Positions 8,392 through 16,058 are shown, counted from the stretch's first letter. The stretch: DNA of 16,930 bases from CAZWKX01 sp964633975 (GCA_964633975.1 CAZWKX010000041.1:1-16930), one strand, 5' to 3'. Program-made: numbers and translations. The notes: generated from the sequence alone by a model not told the origin.

Positions 8392-9729
8392 CTAGGAGGC
8401 CGCCACCACCGCCTTGCTCCCAGGCACATCGATAGCGGTGGCCGCCGCCAGCCAAGTGGTGAGAGGCACGGCTGCCACGACCCCGATGCTGCCAATGAGC
8501 GTGCGCAGCACCTCGGTAGCCACCACCTCCGAGTTCATCACCGTGCCCAGCGACTGGTTGGAGAGCACAAAAAAGATGAGCAGCGGCATCGAAGCTCCGG
8601 CGTAGGCCAGCAGCAGGGTGTTGACCATCGAAGCCACATGGTCTCGACCCACCCTCAGGCCGGCGCGAAAGAGCTCGAGGTGGGACATGCCGGGCCGGGC
8701 CCGCTGTAGCTCCCATACCGCGGATGCCTGCGTGACTGTGACATCGTCGACGGCGCCCACGGTGCCCAGCACCACCCCAGCCAGGATCAGCCCCGAGATG
8801 TCGATCCGGCCCACCATCGTGATGATGTAGGACTCGTCGCTGGCAAAACCGCTGAGCTGCGCGATCCCCAGCGCGATCCAAGAGAGCACCGTCGTCAACG
8901 CCAAGGCGGCCAGCGTGCCCAGCAGCGCCACCGTGGCCATCTTGTTGAAGCCGTGGGCCAGGTAGAGACCGACGTAGGAGACGGCCGAGGCGCCAACGAT
9001 GGCGACCAGCACGGGAGAGCGACCGTCGATGATCGCCGGCACCACAAACTGCAGAAGGACGACCACAGTGATGCCCAGGCCGATGAGCGCAGCAAAACCC
9101 CGCAGACGCCCCAGGACGACGACCACGATGGCGAACAGGAGGGCAACGGCCAACAGGATGGGCCGCCGCTGCCGGTCGTAGTAGCTGTAGCGGAACGCCG
9201 GCTCGGCATCCGGCCGGTGGTCGAGCACGACGTGCTCACCCACGGCGAAGGTGGGACTGGTCTCTGCTGCCGGGATAGCGAGAACCACCACCTCCCCTAC
9301 GTCGGGACCTTGCTCGAGTCGGAAGTCGACAAAGGAGCACGGCATGTTGTCCGCCTCGGTGGTGCCGGTGCACGGCGCAATCTCGACCGTCTCCACCACG
9401 GCGCCGTATACCGTTGGATTCACCCCGATGGCGGCCAGATCGGGGCGCTCCTCGCCAGTGGGCCGCAGCAGGGCTATCCCAAGCAAGGTCGCCAGCGCCA
9501 AGACCGCAGAGATGATGACGGGAAGGGCACGCACCAGCGCCGCCTGCTCCGGTTCAAGCAGTCGGCTCAGGTCCCTTTGCCTCTCCGGATGCCCCAGAGG
9601 ATCAGGCCGGAAGAACTCGTCGATGTCGTGGGGCGGCACGGCGCCGTAACCGTAGACCGCCCAGCTCTCACTGCGGCGCCTTTGCCTGGGAACAAACTGA
9701 GAACGGTGCTTGGTCGACGGGCGGTTCAC
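8392..9729 (-). CDS. YibE/F-like membrane protein
   Basis: This polytopic membrane protein of the YibE/F family, whose function is unknown, has 445 residues from a GTG at 9729. A hydrophilic, basic and acidic cytoplasmic leader of about 68 residues precedes TM1 (69-88). An extracytoplasmic region follows (about 90-185), with two cysteines in CTGTTEADNMPC that could form a disulfide. The rest is a hydrophobic block with about seven further segments. The family hallmark is VVLGTVGAVDDVTVTQASAVWEL with the following LRVGRDHVASMVNTLLLAYAGA. The gene lies 78 bases after the Rrf2 gene and 146 bases before the GH13 gene on the same strand, so co-transcription is possible. A role in transport has been suggested for the family by topology only. 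I cannot assign a substrate. Confidence 0.85.
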   Translation of the reverse strand: MNRPSTKHRSQFVPRQRRRSESWAVYGYGAVPPHDIDEFFRPDPLGHPERQRDLSRLLEPEQAALVRALPVIISAVLALATLLGIALLRPTGEERPDLAAIGVNPTVYGAVVETVEIAPCTGTTEADNMPCSFVDFRLEQGPDVGEVVVLAIPAAETSPTFAVGEHVVLDHRPDAEPAFRYSYYDRQRRPILLAVALLFAIVVVVLGRLRGFAALIGLGITVVVLLQFVVPAIIDGRSPVLVAIVGASAVSYVGLYLAHGFNKMATVALLGTLAALALTTVLSWIALGIAQLSGFASDESYIITMVGRIDISGLILAGVVLGTVGAVDDVTVTQASAVWELQRARPGMSHLELFRAGLRVGRDHVASMVNTLLLAYAGASMPLLIFFVLSNQSLGTVMNSEVVATEVLRTLIGSIGVVAAVPLTTWLAAATAIDVPGSKAVVAAS

Positions 9730-9807
9730 CAGCCCGGCTCGCCGCTTCCCACCCCTAGGCCAGCAGCGCTCGATCTGCCGTTTCCGCCGGCATCCCGGCG
9801 TCGCCTG

Positions 9808-10254
9808 CTACGGATCCCCGCGACCCAAAGTCAGCCACGGTCCCGCGGCCTCGGCAGCCAAGTCGGCGAAGCTCACCCCCTCAAGCAAAGCAATGGTGGC
9901 CTCACGCACCTCCCCCCAGACCGTGCGCAGCGTGCACCCCACCTCCATGGGGCACGGCTCCGGCTCCTTGCGAGTGGCGCAGCCGATGGGCGCCAGCTGC
10001 CCTTTGAACACCCGCACCACCCGTTCCAGCGTGATGTCGGTCGGGTCGTGGTTCAGACGGTAGCCCCCGGCCGGCCCCCTCTCCGATCGAACGAGGCCGG
10101 CGCTCCTGAGCTGGCGCATCACCTGCTCCATCACCGACCGAGGCGCCGCCGTCCGCCCCGCGAGATCATTGAGCGTCAAAGCCGCCCCGTCTCCCGCCAG
10201 AGTGAGAGCCAGCACCGCCCGTGTGGCGTAGTCAGCTCGACGAGTAACCCACAT
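9808..10254 (-). CDS. Rrf2 family Fe-S transcriptional regulator
   Basis: This is a dimeric winged-helix regulator of 148 residues. The N-terminus (VTRRADYATRAVLALT) and the recognition-helix region (PRSVMEQVMRQLRSAGLVRSERGPAGGY, split around residues 38-65) are typical Rrf2. Three cysteines, C92, C101 and C107 (C-x8-C-x5-C), sit where IscR, NsrR and RirA bind an iron-sulfur cluster, so it probably senses iron, redox state or sulfur status. The start is ATG at 10254 with GGAGA upstream. The gene is divergent from the SsuABC-type importer, and a 27-bp palindrome in the shared 158-base region is a likely operator. It may lead a minus-strand unit with the YibE/F gene. The family is firm and the signal is inferred. 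Confidence 0.92.
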   Translation of the reverse strand: MWVTRRADYATRAVLALTLAGDGAALTLNDLAGRTAAPRSVMEQVMRQLRSAGLVRSERGPAGGYRLNHDPTDITLERVVRVFKGQLAPIGCATRKEPEPCPMEVGCTLRTVWGEVREATIALLEGVSFADLAAEAAGPWLTLGRGDP

Positions 10255-10312
10255 CAGCGTTCTCCATCGTCATGGGTGCGCACACTACCCCGGTCGCCGA
10301 CCGCCGTCTCGG

Positions 10313-10341
10313 TTGACCTGGCCAGCCGTTCCCTCTAGATT
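10313..10341 (+). promoter_or_regulatory. Sigma-70-like promoter for the ABC importer
   Basis: TTGACC (10313-10318) and TAGATT (10336-10341) are separated by 17 bases, the optimal spacing. Transcription would start near 10348, leaving a leader of about 65 bases before ATG 10413. The -10 element lies in the left arm of the palindrome, so a bound repressor would block RNA polymerase. Confidence 0.5.
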
Positions 10342-10362
10342 ATTGACTAAGTTAATAATCTA
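10336..10362. promoter_or_regulatory. 27-bp A/T-rich palindrome, probable Rrf2 operator
   Basis: Left arm TAGATTATT (10336-10344) and right arm AATAATCTA (10354-10362) are perfect inverse complements. The nine central bases GACTAAGTT continue the symmetry with three more pairs around the central A at 10349, so 12 of 13 pairs match. It is an A/T island in DNA that is otherwise very GC-rich. It lies between the divergent Rrf2 and SBP genes and overlaps a promoter -10 element. The symmetry suits a dimeric repressor. Assignment to the adjacent Rrf2 protein is inferred from position. Confidence 0.65.
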
Positions 10363-10375
10363 TACTAACTATACT
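10360..10375 (+). repeat. Tandem CTATACT direct repeat
   Basis: CTATACT occurs at 10360-10366 and 10369-10375, a 9-base period, partly overlapping the right arm of the palindrome. Each copy holds TATACT, close to a -10 hexamer, but no -35 lies at correct spacing. It may be a second regulator site or an A/T-rich part of the initiation region. Confidence 0.3.
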
Positions 10376-10412
10376 TACAATGTACGGAACGATCTCGGGG
10401 GACACACGCACG

Positions 10413-11450
10413 ATGTCGTCGAAAAATGCCCGCATTCTCCTGATCCTGCTCACCGCCGCTTCACTGCTCGCTGCGTCGTGCGGTGGCTCAGCCGAGGAGC
10501 AGGAAACACAGACCCTTCGGCTCGGCTACTTCCCCAATGTGACCCACGCCACCGCCATAGTCGGTGTGGACGGAGGGTTCATCACCGATGCCCTGGGTCC
10601 GGACGTCCGCCTCGAGACCACCTACTTCAACTCGGGCACCGAAGCCATCCAGGCGCTCTTCGCCGGGGCCATAGACGCCTCCTACATCGGTCCCAACCCC
10701 GCCATCAACGGCTACGCCCAGTCGGACGGCGAAGCCCTCAGGATCGTCGCCGGCTCCACCTCCGGCGGGGCCTTCCTCGTCGTGCGGCCGGGGATCGAGA
10801 CACCACAAGACCTCATCGGCACGACACTCGCCACCCCGTCCCTGGGGAACACCCAGGACGTCGCTCTGCGGGCCTGGCTCGCCGACCAAGGGCTCCAAGC
10901 CGACACGGCAGGAGGCGGCCAAGTCTCGATCCAGCCCCAGTCCAACGCCGACACCTTGCGTGCCTTCCAGAGCGGAGACATCGACGGTGCCTGGGAGCCC
11001 GAACCCTGGGCCACACGCCTCATCCTCGAAGGCGGCGGCATCGTGCTGGTCGACGAGCGAGACCTCTGGCCCAACGGCCAGTTCGTTACCACGCACTTGA
11101 TCGTGCGCACCGCGTTGCTCGACCAGAACCCGGACCTCGTCCGGCGCCTCCTCGCCGGCCACATCGCCGCCACCCGATACGTCAACGAGCACCCGGATGA
11201 GGCCATGGCCATCACCAACGACGGCATTGAGGCCATCACCGGATATCGCCTGCCCGACGAGGTCATAGAGGCCGCGTGGCAGAACCTGACCTTCACCTGG
11301 GACCCGATCGCCGCCTCCCTACAGGGCTCCGCCGATGACGCGCAGGCGGCCGGGCTGCTGGATCCCATCGACCTGAGCGGCATCTACTCACTCGACATCC
11401 TCAACGGCCTCCTACACGACGCCGGGGAAACGGAGGTGACAGGCCTGTGA
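10413..11450 (+). CDS. SsuA/TauA-type ABC transporter substrate-binding lipoprotein
   Basis: This is the extracytoplasmic binding protein of an ABC importer for a small anion such as an aliphatic sulfonate, taurine or nitrate-like compound. It has 345 residues with a signal peptide (ILLILLTAASLLAASC), and Cys23 in the lipobox LAASC is lipidated. The mature protein starts with the NMT1/SsuA-like pattern LRLGYFPNVTHATAIVGVDGGF, then ALFAGAIDASYIGPNPAING and the second-lobe block AFQSGDIDGAWEPEPWATRL. ATG at 10413 was chosen because GGGGGA lies ten bases upstream and the signal peptide starts properly. An in-frame ATG at 10380 would add 11 residues and has no ribosome binding site. Its stop overlaps the ATPase start as GTGA. 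The exact ligand cannot be read from the sequence. Confidence 0.88.
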   Translation: MSSKNARILLILLTAASLLAASCGGSAEEQETQTLRLGYFPNVTHATAIVGVDGGFITDALGPDVRLETTYFNSGTEAIQALFAGAIDASYIGPNPAINGYAQSDGEALRIVAGSTSGGAFLVVRPGIETPQDLIGTTLATPSLGNTQDVALRAWLADQGLQADTAGGGQVSIQPQSNADTLRAFQSGDIDGAWEPEPWATRLILEGGGIVLVDERDLWPNGQFVTTHLIVRTALLDQNPDLVRRLLAGHIAATRYVNEHPDEAMAITNDGIEAITGYRLPDEVIEAAWQNLTFTWDPIAASLQGSADDAQAAGLLDPIDLSGIYSLDILNGLLHDAGETEVTGL

Positions 11451-12244
11451 CCACGACACTCACCAAACCAAGGCAACCCCTCGTCCCTGAGCCTGCTCCG
11501 CCTGCAGCCCTGCTGGTGGAGCAGGTCACCAAGGTGTACGGGCACGGCCCCGAGGCGGTGCATGCACTCGATCGCCTGAGCCTGAGCGTGGGCCGCGGCG
11601 AGTTCGTGTGCATCGTGGGTGCCTCGGGCTGCGGCAAGAGCACCCTCCTCCACCTGGCGGTGGGTCTGGACACACCCACCGCAGGCCGCATCGCCGCCGA
11701 AGGACGTACCGCGCTCCTCTTCCAGGACGCGGCCCTGTTCCCCTGGCTCACCGTTGCCGGCAACATCGACTTGGCCTTGCGCCTGCGCGGGGTGCCTCGC
11801 TCTGAGCGCCGGGCCCAGGTCCTCGCCCTGCTCGAGAAGGTACACCTGGACGACTTCGCCACGATGCGGCCCCACGAGCTGTCGGGCGGCATGCGCCAGC
11901 GTGTGGCCCTTGCCCGCGCCTTCGCCCAGAACGCCGACCTCCTCCTCATGGATGAGCCTTTCGGCGCTCTCGACGCGATGACCCGCGACCTGCTCCACGC
12001 CGAGCTGGAGCACTTGTGGAGCAATCTCAGGTTCACGGTCGCCTTCGTGACCCACAACGTGCGCGAGGCCGTGCGTCTCGCCGACCGGGTGCTCGTGCTC
12101 ACTTCGCGCCCCGGCCGGCTCGCCGCCGAATTTGAGGTCGACATCCCCCGGCCACGTCGCATCGAGACCCCGGAGGTGTCGGCATTGTCTGCCGAGATAA
12201 CGGAGAGTCTGCGCAGGGAGGTTCGGAGCCATGGGCACCTCTGA
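11447..12244 (+). CDS. SsuB/TauB-type ABC transporter ATP-binding protein
   Basis: This cytoplasmic ATPase of the importer has 265 residues from a GTG overlapping the binding-protein stop. Walker A is GASGCGKST (58-66), the Q-loop segment is LLFQDAALFPWLTV, the signature is LSGGMRQR (145-152), Walker B is LLLMDE (165-170) with the D-loop FGALD, and the switch histidine is in FVTHNVREA. The block ALFPWLTVAGNI and the C-terminal TSRPGRLAAEFEVDIPRPR are typical of the nitrate/sulfonate/taurine group. An N-terminal extension of about 20 Pro-rich residues precedes the ATPase fold. The 3' end overlaps the permease gene by 14 bases. Confidence 0.92.
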   Translation: MTTTLTKPRQPLVPEPAPPAALLVEQVTKVYGHGPEAVHALDRLSLSVGRGEFVCIVGASGCGKSTLLHLAVGLDTPTAGRIAAEGRTALLFQDAALFPWLTVAGNIDLALRLRGVPRSERRAQVLALLEKVHLDDFATMRPHELSGGMRQRVALARAFAQNADLLLMDEPFGALDAMTRDLLHAELEHLWSNLRFTVAFVTHNVREAVRLADRVLVLTSRPGRLAAEFEVDIPRPRRIETPEVSALSAEITESLRREVRSHGHL

Positions 12245-13106
12245 GACCGCAGTCTCGCTCAAGAGGGAAGTCACCGGCCTCGACACCCTCGAGATACCTG
12301 TTGGGCCCAAGGTCACACGTGCTCGAAGGATCTGGGCGGCATCCTGGCCGAAGCTGGCGGCCCTGGCCATCTCACTGCTCTTCTGGCAGCTCGTGGTGTG
12401 GAGCGGCTGGAAGCCCACCTACGCGCTCCCCGGGCCGCTGAGCGTGTTCGGCGAGCTCGGCTCCCGCCTGGCCGACGGCACGCTCATCACCGCCACCGGC
12501 ATCACCATGAGGCGTGCTTTCACCGGTTTCGCCATCGCCGTGCTCATCGGCACTGCGGTCGGGGCCCTGGTGGCACGCGTCAAGGTCCTGCGCACCGCCG
12601 TCGGATCCCTGATCACCGGACTCCAGACGATGCCTTCGATTGCCTGGTTCCCTCTCGCCATCCTGCTGTTCAAGCTGTCCGAGCAGGCGATCCTGTTTGT
12701 GATCGTGCTCGGCGCCGCCCCGGCCATCGCCAACGGCCTCGTCAGCGGCTCTGACCACATCCCGCCCATCTACATCCGAGCCGGCCGCGTGCTCGGCGCC
12801 CGAAATCTCTCCCTGTTCCGGCACGTGATCCTGCCGGCCTGCCTTCCATCGTTCGTCGCCGGCCTGAAACAAGGCTGGTCCTTCGCCTGGCGAAGCCTCA
12901 TGGCCGGTGAGCTGCTCGTCATAATCAGGGGGCGTCGTTCCATCGGCTATCAGTTGCAGGTGGCCCGCGACTTCGCCGACGCCAACGGCATCCTCGCCAC
13001 GATGATCGTGATCCTGATCATCGGAATCACCATGGACGCCCTCTTCTTCGGCACCCTGGACCGGATCATCAGGCGCCGCTGGGGACTGATCGACCCGAGC
13101 GCTTGA
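12231..13106 (+). CDS. SsuC/TauC-type ABC transporter permease
   Basis: This inner-membrane subunit of the importer has 291 residues from an ATG preceded by GGGAGG and overlapping the ATPase gene by 14 bases. A cytoplasmic leader of about 40 residues is followed by six hydrophobic segments. The family coupling region is visible as IYIRAGRVLGARNLSLFRHVILPACLPSFVAGLKQGWSFAW (read in parts across residues about 181-223), and LQTMPSIAWFPLAILLF is the typical TM3 block of this group. GRRSIGYQLQVARDF and the ending LDRIIRRRWGL also fit SsuC. It completes a three-gene importer with the two genes before it. Confidence 0.92.
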   Translation: MGTSETAVSLKREVTGLDTLEIPVGPKVTRARRIWAASWPKLAALAISLLFWQLVVWSGWKPTYALPGPLSVFGELGSRLADGTLITATGITMRRAFTGFAIAVLIGTAVGALVARVKVLRTAVGSLITGLQTMPSIAWFPLAILLFKLSEQAILFVIVLGAAPAIANGLVSGSDHIPPIYIRAGRVLGARNLSLFRHVILPACLPSFVAGLKQGWSFAWRSLMAGELLVIIRGRRSIGYQLQVARDFADANGILATMIVILIIGITMDALFFGTLDRIIRRRWGLIDPSA

Positions 13107-13133
13107 CCCGAGCAGGCCGGCCAGCCGTCCCAC

Positions 13134-13150
13134 GCCGAGTCCATCTCGGC
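13134..13150. terminator. Small hairpin between convergent permease and GGT-family genes
   Basis: GCCGAG (13134-13139) pairs with CTCGGC (13145-13150) over a five-base loop, TCCAT. An overlapping GGCC-TTC-GGCC hairpin follows. The position in the 94-base gap between converging genes suits a terminator. The stem is short and lacks a T-run. Confidence 0.3.
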
Positions 13151-13200
13151 CTTCGGCCCCGCAGGGTCATCCCGCGTGCCGCCTCCCGCCGCCTCACCGG

Positions 13201-14745
13201 CTACAGGCCGCCTACGGCCACCATCCCCGAGCGACGCGGGTCGGCCGCGTCGAAGAGCCCTCCACGCGGATCCCACATGGCCGCCCCGACCGCACCAAAA
13301 TACATGGAGATGTCGGGGAAGCGGCGCACGACGAGGTCGTCGAAACCCCCGATGGGCATGCCGGGCTCACACGCCACCGTCGGCTGGCCTTCGAACACCT
13401 CGACGTGGAGCCGCGGGTGGGCCACCGCTTCCCGCAGCGACATCCCGAGGTGGACGAAGTTGAGCAGCACCTGCGCAAGCGAAGTGGTGATCCTGCTGGC
13501 GCCCGGCGACCCCACCGCCAGCACCGAGCCGTCGCCGCGTCTGGCGATGGTCGGCGCCATGTTCGAGGGCAGTCGGGCCCCCACTTCCAGGACGCCGCCG
13601 GCGTCGGGCAGCAGCTCGAGCTCGCCCAACGAGTTGTTGAGCCAGATCCCGGTACCCGGGACCATCACTCCCGAGCCGTATCCGGCCGAAGTCGTGACGG
13701 CGCAGGCGAGGCCGTCGCTGTCCACCGCCGAGGTGTGCACCGTGGAGGGCGCCTCCAGACCGCCGCTGCCCGCCTTCTCCAGCAGCGTGGCCGCCGCAGC
13801 CGCCGCTTCGGCGCTGCCGTCGATGTGCTCCAGGCGGTATTCGAGCACGGCGCGCTGCACCTCCGCCAGTCTGCGAGCGCCCGCTGCGGTGCCGGGGTCC
13901 GGAGTGTCGGCGTCCAGGAGCAGCAGCATGGCGCCCAGGGCGGCGCCACCTATGGCAGGCGGCGGGTTCAGCGCCACCTCCCACTCCCCGAACGGAAGCC
14001 GCTGCGGGGCGCGCTCCACGGCCTCGTAGGCCTCGAGATCGGCGGTGGTCAGCCGCCCTCCGTTCGCCGCCATGTCCTCCGCCATCAGCCGCCCGATGGG
14101 TCCGGTGTAGAAGCACGCCGGGCCCTCCTCGGCGATCAGCCGCAGTGAATCGGCCAGGCCCTCGATGTGCACGATGTCGCCCTCGTGCAACGGGCTGCCG
14201 TCCCCGCCGTGCAGAGCACGCCTGCTCTCGGGTATACGATCGAAGATCGGCCCGCGCGAGTAGACCAGGTAGGCGGCCGCCACGTCCGACAGCGGGAAGC
14301 CGGAGTCGGCCCATCTGATGGTGGGGCCCAGCACCTGCGACCAGGGGAGGTGCCCAAACGCCTCGCAGGCGGCTCCAAGGCCGGCAAAAGCGCCGGGCGT
14401 GGCCACGGAAGCGTGGCCGACCAGCGTCTCCATGCCGCCCCCGTACGCCATGTACACCCGCTCGCCGAACCCCTCGACGCTGCCGGGTGCCAGCCCTCGT
14501 CCCGGCATCTCGGCATAGCCGTCGATGACAACCGGGTCCGTCGAGGCCGGCCAAACCATCACGAACGTGCCGGCCCCCGGGGCGATGATCCCCGGATCGG
14601 TGCTCATGGCTGCAAGCGTCGCTGCGACCGCGGCGTCCACGGCGTTCCCCCCGGCGTCGGCGATCTCGGCACCGGCCCGGGCTGCGATCTCAGATGCTGC
14701 GGCGATGCAGACTCTACGCACGACGGGCAGGCTAGTGCCCACCAT
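13201..14745 (-). CDS. Gamma-glutamyltransferase-family Ntn hydrolase, non-canonical
   Basis: This is a self-cleaving N-terminal-nucleophile hydrolase of the GGT family with 514 residues and no signal peptide, so probably cytoplasmic. The large-subunit start is recognisable as AGGNAVDAAVAATLAAM (31-47). The predicted cleavage and nucleophile is Thr335 in STVHTSAVD (canonical TTHxSVVD), which gives a small subunit of about 180 residues with GSGVMVPGTGIWLNNS, SNMAPTIA and GSPGASRI. Residues that hold gamma-glutamate in the E. coli enzyme are changed: Arg114 becomes Tyr77 (IDGYAEMP), Asn411 is lost in a two-residue shorter TTSAGYG segment, Gln430 is Ser372, Asp433 is Glu375, the second Ser of the SS pair is Asn, and the GG pair is GA. 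A different substrate is likely, as in the oxamate hydrolase or cephalosporin acylase branches. It overlaps the SSB gene by 14 bases. Confidence 0.85.
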   Translation of the reverse strand: MVGTSLPVVRRVCIAAASEIAARAGAEIADAGGNAVDAAVAATLAAMSTDPGIIAPGAGTFVMVWPASTDPVVIDGYAEMPGRGLAPGSVEGFGERVYMAYGGGMETLVGHASVATPGAFAGLGAACEAFGHLPWSQVLGPTIRWADSGFPLSDVAAAYLVYSRGPIFDRIPESRRALHGGDGSPLHEGDIVHIEGLADSLRLIAEEGPACFYTGPIGRLMAEDMAANGGRLTTADLEAYEAVERAPQRLPFGEWEVALNPPPAIGGAALGAMLLLLDADTPDPGTAAGARRLAEVQRAVLEYRLEHIDGSAEAAAAAATLLEKAGSGGLEAPSTVHTSAVDSDGLACAVTTSAGYGSGVMVPGTGIWLNNSLGELELLPDAGGVLEVGARLPSNMAPTIARRGDGSVLAVGSPGASRITTSLAQVLLNFVHLGMSLREAVAHPRLHVEVFEGQPTVACEPGMPIGGFDDLVVRRFPDISMYFGAVGAAMWDPRGGLFDAADPRRSGMVAVGGL

Positions 14746-15058
14746 CTTCCGCGGGCTCGGTCCTCAGACAGACCTGCTCCGCCACCAGCTCGATGCGGCT
14801 GCGGCGGCCTTCCGACTCGCTCCAGAATCGCCTCTGGGCGGTGCCGGCGGCCCAGACCCTGACACCCACCACCGGGTCGGCGTCGACCAGCTCGTCGGGC
14901 GGGTCCCACATTGTCACCGGCAACACGTCGACCCGCTGGCGTGGCCGCTCCGACCGCACCGTGAGCAGGTAGCGGGCAAGCCGGGTGCCGTTGTCGAACT
15001 GGCGTATCTCGGCCGGGGCGCAGAGCCGGCCGGAGAGCACGACGAGGTTGAGGTCCAT
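14732..15058 (-). CDS. Short single-stranded DNA-binding (SSB) family OB-fold protein
   Basis: This 108-residue protein has an SSB-like OB fold. The N-terminus MDLNLVVLSGRLCAPAEIRQFDNGT matches the SSB opening (NxVxLxGRLxxxPExRxxxxG), followed by ARYLLTVRSE, a DVLPVTMWD strand and a VRVWAAGTAQRRFW strand. It lacks the usual Gly/Pro-rich tail and acidic DDDIPF tip through which replicative SSBs recruit partners, so it is probably an accessory paralogue and not the main SSB. The start is ATG at 15058 with GAAAGG upstream. Its stop lies inside the next minus-strand gene, 14 bases past that gene's start, so the two are translationally linked. The functional meaning of this pairing is unclear. Confidence 0.8.
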   Translation of the reverse strand: MDLNLVVLSGRLCAPAEIRQFDNGTRLARYLLTVRSERPRQRVDVLPVTMWDPPDELVDADPVVGVRVWAAGTAQRRFWSESEGRRSRIELVAEQVCLRTEPAEDGGH

Positions 15059-15149
15059 GGTGTGCCTTTCACGAGGTGTCCTTCAACGTATGCCCTCGCA
15101 GTGACACGACCTGCCCGCACCCGCACACAACCGGCCCTAGGGTGTCGGC

Positions 15150-16058
15150 ATGGGCCATGCAACCGCCGTCCCCCTGAGCCACGACCTCTACCTCATCGAC
15201 GCGTTCATGCACGACGAGCCCGAACGTCTCGCCTGCTACCTCTTCGACACGCCACAGCGCCTGCTCATCGAGTGTGGGCCCTCCCGCTCGATCGGGCACC
15301 TCTTCGCCGCCCTCGACGACCTCGGCGTGGACGACGTAGCCACCCTGGCCGTGACCCACATCCATCTCGACCACGCCGGCGGCGCCGGTCATCTGGCCCG
15401 GAGGTTCCCCAACGCCGACATCGCCGTCCACCGGCGAGGGGCCCGCCATCTCGCCGATCCAGGCCGTCTCTGGGACTCAGCCAGCCGGGTGTACGACGAA
15501 CGCGAGATGCAGGACCTTTGGGGTCCGATCGAGCCTGTAGAGCCGGCCCGGCTCACCGCTCTCGACGAAGGTGACCGGATCCCCCTCGGCGGTGGCCGCC
15601 AGGTCGATGTCCTATACACGCCGGGCCACGCCAAACACCACGTTGTCTTCACCGAGGCCGAAACCGGGGCCTGCTTCGTCGGGGATGCAGTCGGCATCGC
15701 CTTCCCGCACGGCCACATGGTGCAGCCGGTGACGCCGCCCCCGGACTTCGATCCCGAGCTTGTCGTCACTCAGCTTCACCGCATCGCCCGGCACCATCCA
15801 TCTTTCCTCGGCTTTGCCCACTTCGGTCCCCACCCCGATCCCGAAGCTGCCCTCGCCCAAGCCGAGGAGCGGGTGCGGGCGTGGGTTGCCTGGGTCGAGG
15901 AGGCCGCCGGCGCCGACGACCTGGGCGGGGCCATGCGCCGATGGGCGCTCGACGAGTACCGGGCCCAGGACGTGCCCGAGGACATCATCGAGATCTACGA
16001 CCGCAACACCCACTGGCCCATGCAGGCCGCCGGGATCCTCCGCTGGCTCACCGCCTAG
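15150..16058 (+). CDS. MBL-fold metallo-hydrolase
   Basis: This 302-residue metallo-beta-lactamase-fold hydrolase has a dinuclear metal site. The HxHxDH motif is THIHLDHAGG (69-78), with further ligands in TPGHAKHH, the bridging Asp in CFVGDAVG and a final His in GFAHFGPH. The strand before the motif reads LLIECG where most members have an Asp. A C-terminal helical extension of about 70 residues (AEERVRAWVAWVEEAAGADDLGGAMRRWAL) is present. Members of this broad group cleave thioesters, lactones or phosphoesters, and the substrate cannot be read. It is divergent from the SSB gene across a 91-base gap. Its stop shares the bases CTAG with the stop of the converging TPR gene. Confidence 0.9.
   Translation: MGHATAVPLSHDLYLIDAFMHDEPERLACYLFDTPQRLLIECGPSRSIGHLFAALDDLGVDDVATLAVTHIHLDHAGGAGHLARRFPNADIAVHRRGARHLADPGRLWDSASRVYDEREMQDLWGPIEPVEPARLTALDEGDRIPLGGGRQVDVLYTPGHAKHHVVFTEAETGACFVGDAVGIAFPHGHMVQPVTPPPDFDPELVVTQLHRIARHHPSFLGFAHFGPHPDPEAALAQAEERVRAWVAWVEEAAGADDLGGAMRRWALDEYRAQDVPEDIIEIYDRNTHWPMQAAGILRWLTA

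Noticed and set aside
8246..8881. Upstream extension of the GH13 frame
   Set aside because: It overlaps the YibE/F gene and is low-complexity. ATG 8245 has a ribosome binding site and the family N-terminus.
10343..10375. Promoter using TTGACT (10343) with either TATACT copy
   Set aside because: Spacers would be 12 or 21 bases, outside the workable range. TTGACC/TAGATT with 17 bases fits better.
13367..14554. Second minus-strand open frame inside the GGT-family gene
   Set aside because: It is Arg/Gly-rich shadow coding. The other frame contains all GGT-family motifs.
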